Below, piece after piece: positions 16,621 through 25,800 of a stretch of DNA of 29,092 nt (positions are counted from its first letter, which is position 1; the number at the start of each line of letters is the position of its first letter). Origin of the DNA: Capnocytophaga granulosa ATCC 51502 (GTDB taxonomy: Bacteria > Bacteroidota > Bacteroidia > Flavobacteriales > Flavobacteriaceae); assembly GCF_000411115.1 (NCBI RefSeq), contig NZ_KE150242.1:128599-157690 (forward strand), in the 5' to 3' direction. A program made the position numbers and the translations under genes. The notes under the pieces are model-generated. The model was not told the origin of the DNA, did not search any database, and was given only the letters and a program-made list of their open reading frames with translations.

Positions 16621-16740
16621 TAACATATATTCCGATTTCACACTCTTAGCCCCCTTCCTTCGGAGGGGGGTAGGGGGGGAGGATTTGAGGTAGATAGGAT
16701 ATAAGAAAGAAATAATTCTGACAATCAATAAGTTATAGTC
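16621..16740. repeat. Last unit of the tandem cluster and element fragment
   Basis: After the MITE-like element the cluster resumes (TTCCGATTTCAC at 16630, then the C-rich/G-rich hairpin) to about 16690. TCAATAAGTTATAG at 16725-16738 is identical to an internal segment of the MITE-like element. From 16752 to about 16797, ATTAACAATTTAAAATTAAT-like simple repeats lead towards the adhesin promoter. Confidence 0.65.
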
Positions 16741-16845
16741 TTTACAAAACCTGAATTAACAATTTAAAATTAATAATTAACAATTAACACTCTTTTCTGT
16801 TGAAAAAAAAATTATTGTGTTTCAAAATAAATCAAAAAAATATAG

Positions 16846-16853
16846 TACTTTTG
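16846..16853 (+). promoter_or_regulatory. -7 promoter element of the giant adhesin gene
   Basis: TACTTTTG, followed by CGCG, fits TAnnTTTG; transcription would begin near 16860. A -33 box is poor (TTTC at 16820, 22 bases upstream). The element decides the start codon: the TTG at 16800 lies upstream of it, so the ATG at 16884 is the likely start. Confidence 0.65.
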
Positions 16854-16883
16854 CGCGACAAATTTAAAAAGTACTTTTATCAT

Positions 16884-19800
16884 ATGAATGATGTGAAAAA
16901 GCTATCGCAATACATACGTAACTTTTTGATTGTTACGTTGTTATTATTGTCGGCGGGAACACTATTCGCCCAGGGAGTGGTTGTTACTTCTGTAACACCT
17001 CAGCCTGCTTCGGTGGATTTTGCCGACACTAATTTCCAAATGGACTTGGAGGTAGGCCTTACCTTACCCGCGGGAGTTACTACCGCTGAGGTGAAAGTAA
17101 CCTTCGCCACAGGTTTGGAGTATGTTTCTGTAACTAAAGGAGCGGGTGCCATTTCAGTGGTACGCAAGACAGGAGATACTGATAACAAGGCACCTACCTT
17201 TACTGTAACTGGTACTGCGGGGGCACCTTTGCTCTTTACCGTAAAGAAAAAGGTCACCCAGGCGGCCTTAGCCAGCTTTACCACTGCAGGGGTGCAGTTC
17301 TATGACCAAGTATCGGCTACCCCTGCGGGGCCTAATAGCAATAAACAGTCTACCGCTTACAAGCTTAACTGGCCTATATTGCAGATTACCTTAGATATAG
17401 GTGCCGTTACCGAGACGGTAGGAACTTATACCCATAGCTTCACTGTTAAAAATACTAGTGAGTTTAAGCTCAAGGAGATCTATTTCTCAGTGGCTTATCC
17501 AGCGGGTATAGAGAAGGTAAGCCTTACCGCTCCTTCAGGCTATACCCTTGCCGCAGTAGGGACAGTCCCTACCGGCAAGGGTCTCCCTTCTGAAGGCAAG
17601 GACTTGTACAAGCTCACCAAGGCAGGCAGCTTTGCTGCTAATGAGACCATTACCCTTACTGAGAAATATGAGGTAAAGGTTTGTGGATCAAATAGCAAGC
17701 AGGTTAACTATACCCCTTATTGGGGGCCTTCCGCTACGGAATTGTATTGGAAGGATGAAATTAACACGCCTGCATCTAGGACAGTGAATTTGAAGGCAGT
17801 GAATACCACTATGGCGCAGACCGGTAGCCAAGATAATTATTTTGAGTGGAAGGATGGCATCTGTGGAGCGATAGTCGGTACCTCCTATATAGGCTATAAA
17901 AACACTTCTGCAGATGGTTCTACAGCCTATAAGAATAAAATTCGCATAACAACAGGGGGTTATATTCCTACCAATATAAATATTATTGCCTCAGATAATA
18001 CCAAAATTCTACTCAGTCCAGGGGATGGGACTAATAATATCACTTTGGATCTTAATGATTTGGCTGCTTTGTCTGTAACTGCTTTAGCAGGAAAGGATGT
18101 AGGACTTACCGATGAGGATCATGATGGTTTTGCCGATGACCTTAAAAAGGATGCGACACTAAGAATCTGTTATGATCTGAAGACTAGAACAGGGGCAACG
18201 ACCTTTACTTGTGCTAATGTTATTACTAATTTTAACTCAAACGATGTGATTACGAGCTTCTTTGAAGATGCTTGTGGCCAAGAAAAGAGGGGAGTCCTAT
18301 ATAACCCACAGAACTTTGGACGTGAGTTTACCTTTACCGATGGTTCTGCTCAGCCGGCCCAATTGGTAAAGAATCAGGCAATAGATGGGTATCTGATGCT
18401 CTCCTATTCGTACCTTAGCGCTTATCAGAGGTATAAGGGACAGAGCTGGGCGAATAATGAAATACGCTATCGCTACTATGCCAAATTACCCCAAGGGGTG
18501 AAGATGAAGAACATCCGCTATTATTATGGGCAAGACCCCAATGATAGAACGGTTCCTTCGGTAGCTATCTCCGATATCCCCGCAGGAGGAGTATTGGACT
18601 ATACTGCCCTGACGACCAACTATCCGGTAGGCACTCCTGATGATATAAAAACAAATAGGAAGCCAGGCTATATCGCTTATGAGTTAGAACTCTCTGACTG
18701 TACAGGAGTGGGTACAACAGGCAATTTGGAATATCGTATTTCTATCTTAGATAAGAATGGGGATGGTACTTTCTGTGAGATACCGAGGGTATGCGTAACC
18801 AAGGCGATTAGTATGGGTTGTCCTACGACTACTTGTGTTCATAAAGGGCCACAGATGCTCTCCACCAAAGTAGAACGTGCCGACGATTCCTATGGCTGGA
18901 CGGATGCTACTATGACCCATCGGGTGGTACGTACTGATGTAACGGCCAGTCAGCGCCGCCGTGCCTTATATTTGGATCATATAGAGGTGATCTCCGAAGG
19001 CCAACAGTCCAATGCCGGGCCTACCGACAACCTCTATTACTATATGGCTGTAGCCAAAACAGCCGAGCTTGAACCCAAGAGTATCAAGGTAAAGGTAGGT
19101 AGCTATGAGACTACCCTACAGGCTTCTGCGGTGGTTTCCCGCACCCAAGATGCCCAAGGAAAATACTTCCTTTGGAACCTTACTTCTGCACTCCCTGCAG
19201 GGGTGTTGGCTGCTAGTCAGACCTTTTCTGTAGTGGCAACTTACCAAGTGATGAATGCTAATATTCCAAATGGTACTACTTATGCCAAGGATATACAATC
19301 CGGACAGACTTCCTTCTTCTATTCCTTGGATGATAAGACCGATACCAATATGAATGCTCAAGGATACCATACAGCTCAGCAGCATTGTGGGGTGGATCTC
19401 ATTCCTGTCTTTAACATCATAGAAACCTATACCAAATTAGCATCCAATGGATTTACCCCTGAAGCTTGTAATGAATATGCTTTAGGAGGAAGTATGATGT
19501 ACTCCACACGTACCACACTTAGTACGGATAATTTTACGGGAGAATATCGCCCTGGTAGGCGTATTAAGAAAATCACAATCAAGATGCCACTCTCATACCG
19601 CATCATCAGGGATAAGGTGACATATAGTTACAATGCAGTTCCTTCGGATGTTTCTAATAACAATAGGCCTTCAGTTCCTATTCCTTTAAACAAATGGACA
19701 ATGAGCGAAGGGAGCGAACGTGTATATACCTATACCAACCCTAGCAATACGGCGGATCCTTATTACCTCCCTCCGGGAATGGTAACTATGAAAGGAGTCT

Positions 19801-22800
19801 ATGCGGAATTCCTACAACCTGTTATACAGCCTTCTTGTAGTACAAAAGAAGCTACTAGTATTTTTGCTCCGTCTGATGATACTGATGCAAAAAAACAGGC
19901 AGCCCTAAAGGCAGCGGGTCAGAAAGCAAGCATAGAGGTGGAGTTTGAGGATTACTATTACCACTATGCCCAAACGGCTCAGCAGGCTCCTGTTGTGAAT
20001 AATGGTTTTGAAAACCCTATGTGGTATAGCAATAAGCCACAACTTGTCATCAATGCAGAGGGTCAGGGGCTTTCCTTTATTGCCAATGAGACAGAGCAGG
20101 AAGCGCGCTTTAGCCTATCAGTACCGCCGGGAAAACCCAATACATTTTATGCTTGGGTTTCTATACCCGATGTGCCAGGTATGGAAGTGCTCAGCCTACA
20201 GGAGACCAATGCAGCAGGGGTTCCTCAAGGCACCCCCTTTACACCCGAGACGATCTCAGGGGAAAAGATGTTTCATGTAAGTCAACTTATTACAGCTACT
20301 AAGAAGTACTATACAGTGAAGTTCAAGCTTACTAACTGTATGTCTGCTCTTAAGTTTAAGCTCTATGCGGGTTGGAACTGTTCGGGCTACCCTACAGGAG
20401 GTTACCGTACTACCTGTGCTACCTCTTCAGGAACAGAGGCTTATAAAGAGTTCACCATAACCCCTTCCAATGCCCAAAAGCAGATCACTGCTGCCAATAC
20501 CAACCCAGGACAGCCTGGCTATGCACATCATGGATTAGACAACAATAAAATCTCTATGTGTCAGGATACCCCCTATACCTATACCATTAAGAGTGCAGGA
20601 ACAGGAGATATCTTTAAGGCCAACTTGGTGGTACGCAAGAAACCAGGACTTACCATCCGCAAGGTGCAGGTAGAATACGATGGAGTTGTATATGATACCA
20701 TAGTCTCCAATCCTAAACATATAGGAATAGAGCGCAATGGGGATGTTACCACCTACAAGCTAGAGGACATCCTCCCTGGGGGCAAGCTCCCAGGCTCGCT
20801 CAATGAGGCCAACCCTAATAAGCAGCAACTGAAACTTACCTTCAGTGTCTTGCCTACTTGTAACTTTAACATTGGTTCCTCCTTTGACATTGATATCGTA
20901 GGGGAAAACTTCTGTGGAGGCCCTGCCACCGGTCAGAAGACCGAGGAGATGGTCGCAGGAATCATAGGGGCTAACTCCGACTATACGGCAAACAATACCC
21001 TTACTTACCACTCTGGCAATGCCAATATCTGTGCTGGCTTGGGCGGTACAGGAGCACGCTATCACGGACGTACCCAAATCAATATCACTGGTTCGGCACA
21101 ACGTACTGGAGCTACGGGGCGTCTTTATATCCATGTACCTAAAGGATTTAAGTATAAAGTAGGCTCTTTCACGCCTTTAACTACACCACCAAGCTATAAC
21201 GAAGGGGCAACAAATTTCACCGTTACCCCTCCTACCGTATTGAACTACAATACTATAGGAGATGAAACGGAAGTAGAGATACAGATACCTCAAAACCTTA
21301 AAAATGGTCACTATTTCGAATATGAGTTAGAAGTATATCAGGATATGAATATTCCTGCTCAGGATTGTGACCAGGCCGCTAAGCTCAAGTACTATACAAC
21401 TGATAAGATTACCAACTTGGCTTGTCCGCTCTTGCCTTCTCCTAGTATATGTCATGATGTAACCATTATCACAGGCGAAGAGCAAAAGGTAGCGATTCAT
21501 ACCGAGCGTGCCGAGTTGGCTATCACTCAGGTGAAGACCACTTCCGAGATTGTCGCAGGACAGGAGAAAGTAACCTTCAAGTATAAGGTGAAGAACAACA
21601 GTACTACTACTGCTCATAATACTATCCTCAAGGTAGCCCTTTATAAGGATGCCAACAACGATGGGGTCTTGGAAGATAGTGAGTTGGTAGATACCTTTAC
21701 CGATGGGGCAGCATTACCAACTGGTGGAGAGCAGGAGTTTACACACGATAAGCTCTTGCCACATACCGATATTTGCCGCTTGTACTTAGTAATTCGCAAC
21801 AAGGACAACAACTGTCTCTGTAGCGATGTGAAGGTTGCCGTGCCATCACCAGAAACAATTACCGGCCTGATGGACGATCAGAATGGCTGTGAGAGCAACC
21901 CTTATACCTTTGCCCTCAAGCCAGGGGTACCTACCTATGACAGCTATACTTGGGAGGCGGTCTCCCCAGCTGATGGATTGAGCTACCTATCGGCAACTAA
22001 TATAGCGACTCCAGTCTTTACCTATAATGGCGCTAAACTGACTACTGATACAGAGTTCAAGTATAAGCTCAAGATAACCCGACCTAATGGTGGTTGTGAG
22101 TCTGCCCAAGAGGTGAAACTCACTGTAAAACCAGCACCAAGTATCACCACCCAGCCTATAGCTCCTGCCAATCCGTATTGTACAGGTACTACCGCTACCT
22201 CTCTTTCTGTGGTGGCCAATACCCATGGCGTAGCAGGTACCCTCTCTTATGAGTGGTACGAAAGTATTACCAATGCCTATAACGGTACTCTAAAAGGTAG
22301 TAGCCCGACCTTTATACCTCCAACCAATGCAGATGGTATCAAGTACTATTATGTAAAGGTAAAGAACACAGGTTGTGGAGAGACTTTGAGTAACATCATA
22401 ATGGTAAAAACCAACGCCACTCCTACCCAACCCACGGTTGCCCAAGATCAGCCAGCGGGCTGTGGTACGGTAAGCACGGCCAATGTGACTAACCACAGCA
22501 GCTATGCTTCCGGAATTACCTTCAAGGTGACCAAAGGGGGAACTCTAGTGAGCGCTACAGTGGCTTCCAATGGTAGTATCAATGGTATCTCCGAGGCGGG
22601 CACTTATGTAATCAAAGCCGTGAAGGACGGTTGCGAATCAACAGGTACAACCTTTATAATAGATGCTAAGAAGCCAGTGCCAGATAAGCCAACCCTTACC
22701 CTCACTGCAGAAAGCTGTACCAGCGCTACCATAGCCAAGATTACAAACCATGCCGCGGGGAAAACCTATACTTTCGTCAAATCAGACAATAGTACAGGAA

Positions 22801-25800
22801 CCGTTTCAGTGGACAGTACAGGTAAGATTACCAGCCTTCCAGTAGGTAAGTATAAGATAAAAGCCACCGAGGGAGGTTGTACCTCCGAGCTTTCCGATGA
22901 GTTCGAGATCAAGGCTCAGAAGGCTGTCCCTGCCAAGCCGGCCATTACCCTTACGGCAGAGACCTGCGCAAGCCCTACCATAGCTAAGATTACCAACTAT
23001 GATCCAAACCAAACCTATTGGCTTAATGGCACCCAACTTACGGTAACTCTTACGGGAGAAATTCAGAGTCTTGGGCTAGGTAGCCATACTATTACCGCTA
23101 AGAACGGTAGTTGTGAGTCAGCCGCTTCAGATAGCTTTACGATCAAAGCCAAGAAGGTAACGCCAGTCAAGCCAACGGTAGCCGAAGATACAGCTGCTAC
23201 TTGTAGCGCGATCAGTACGGCTAAAGTGAGCAACTATAATGCTAATTTCACCTATACCATTGTCGAGTCAGCCAACACTAATAATACAGTAAGTACTGCT
23301 TCAGTAGTAGCAGGTGGTAAGATTACAGGGCTTCCAGTAGGTAAGTATAAGGTAAAAGCCACCAAAGACGGCTGTACTTCTGATCTTTCCGATGAGTTCG
23401 AGATCAAGGATAAGAAACTGACCCCAGCCAAGCCAATAGTAGCCGAAGATACGGCCGCTACTTGTACGGCTATCAGCATCGCAAAACTTACTAACTATGA
23501 TGCCAACTTTACTTATACCTTCATCAAATCGTCTGATGGCAGTACGGTAAGTGGGGTAACTATGGCCTCTGATGGTAAGATTTCTGGCCTTGCAGTAGGA
23601 AAGTATAAAGTTAAAGCTACCAAAGACGGCTGTATCTCTGATCTTTCCGATGAGTTCGAGATCAAGGGTATAAAACCAACGCCAGCGGTACCAACCGTAA
23701 GCGAACATACCGCGGCTACTTGTGCTGCAATTAGCATCGCCAAGCTCAACTATACTAGTGGGTTTGACTATATCTTCGTCAAATCGGACGATAACACCGA
23801 AGTAACAGCAACTTCAGTGGATAACACAGGTAAGATTTCAGGTCTTTCTGTAGGTAAGTATAAGGTAAAAGCGAAGAAAGACGGTTGTGAATCAGCCCTT
23901 TCTGCTGAGTTTGAGATCAAGGATAAGCTCCCTACCCCTGCGGCTCCTACCATAGGGGAAAAGACCGCTGCTACTTGTACGGCAATAAGCGTAGCAAAAG
24001 TAGATAACTATTCCAGCTATTCAGCTACAGATGTCTTTGCCATATTAGATAGTAGCAATACAGTGGTAGCGACAGCTTCGGTAGCATCAGATGGAACAAT
24101 CAATGGTCTTACCACAGCAGGTACTTATAAGATCACAGTTACCAATACTCAGGGTTGTACCTCAACCGAGGCGACTATTACAATAGCAGATGTATTACCT
24201 GTACCTGCTACGCCAACACCAACAGCTACTCAGTCGTTCTGTAATAGTGCAACGGTAGCGGATCTTGCACTACAAGGTACAGATATCAAGTGGTATGATG
24301 CAGCTACTGGAGGTTCGCTCTTGACAAGTACTACATCGCTTGTACATAATAATAAATACTATGCAGCTCGTACCTTGGGTAGTTGTGAAAGCCCTCGTGC
24401 AGAAGTAACGGTTAAGATTATATCCTTAGCTCAACCAACACTAGCAGCAACGGCTGTAGCCCCTACTTGTACTGCTGAGGGGAAAGCTAAGATCACTAAT
24501 TATGATCCGAATGCTACTTATACCTTTACCAAAGCGGATGGTACGGCCGTTACAGAGACCATTACCATAGCAGCAGACGGTATAGTAACAGGTCTTGTGG
24601 CAGGCTCTTACAAAGTAAAGGCTTCTAAAGACGGTTGTGAAGCGACTTCAGCTGATTTCCAAATAGCCGATAAGCTCCCAGCCCCTGCGGCTCCTACCAT
24701 AGGAGAGAAGACTGCCGCTACTTGTACAGCTATCAGTGTAGCCAAGGTAACCGACTATGACAATGGCCTTACTTATACCATTAAGGACAGTGCCAATGCT
24801 ACAGTGGGTAATGTAGAGAATGATGGTACCATCAGCGGTCTTACTGCGGCAGGTTCTTATAAGATCACCGCTACCAATACGCAAGGTTGTACCTCAGCCG
24901 AGGCAACAATTACGATAAACCCAGTGCAGGCGGCACCAGCCAAGCCAGCCATTACGCTAACCCCTGCCAGCTGTACCAGCCCAACAGTGGCTAAGCTTAC
25001 CCAGGTGTCAGGACTAACTTTTTGGCATAATGGTACCCAGTTGACGGTTAATCCGATTACCCATGAGATCATGGGTCTAGCCCCTGGTACTTATACCATT
25101 ACGGCTAAGAACAATGACAATTGTGAATCGGTAGCTTCTGATAGCTTTGAGATCAAGGCGCAACAGACAGCCACCACCATTACCACTCATCCAGCAGGGG
25201 CTACTTACCAAAGAGGAGCCGACGCAACACTGCTTGCAGTAGTGGCCACTGGTGAAGGTACCCTCAGCTATAAGTGGTATAAGAATACGGATAATAACAA
25301 CACCTCTGGCACTGAAGTAGGGGATAACAATCCAAGCTATAAGCCAGCCACCGACACCGTAGGAAGTCTCTACTACTGGGTAGAGGTAACAAGCGATTGC
25401 GGTGCAGTAAAGAGTACCGTAGCTGAAATCAAGGTAGTAGAAGGGGCACCTACCATAGAGGCCAATGACGACCCTGATACGACAGTACGCCGAGGCCAGG
25501 AAGTAGCCGTACTTGGCAATGACAAGGTCAACGGTAATCCTGCAACCCCAGCCGATGTGGATATCACCATTTCTAACGATGGCGGCCTTACAAGAGTAGG
25601 GGTAAACCCAGCCACTGGTAAGATTATGATACCTAATGATGCAGCGCCAGCCACTTACGAGATTACTTATAAAATCTGTGTGAAGAATCAGCCAACCATC
25701 TGTGATGAGGCTAAGGTGAAGATAACAGTGGAAGTACCGACCCTTGCCCTCAAGGCGGTAGATGATGACTTTGGTAAGATTCCTAATGCAGTGGATTATA

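Noticed and set aside
16800..16883. Upstream extension of the giant adhesin frame from a TTG codon
   Set aside because: The promoter -7 element lies inside it and the extension would bury the signal peptide.
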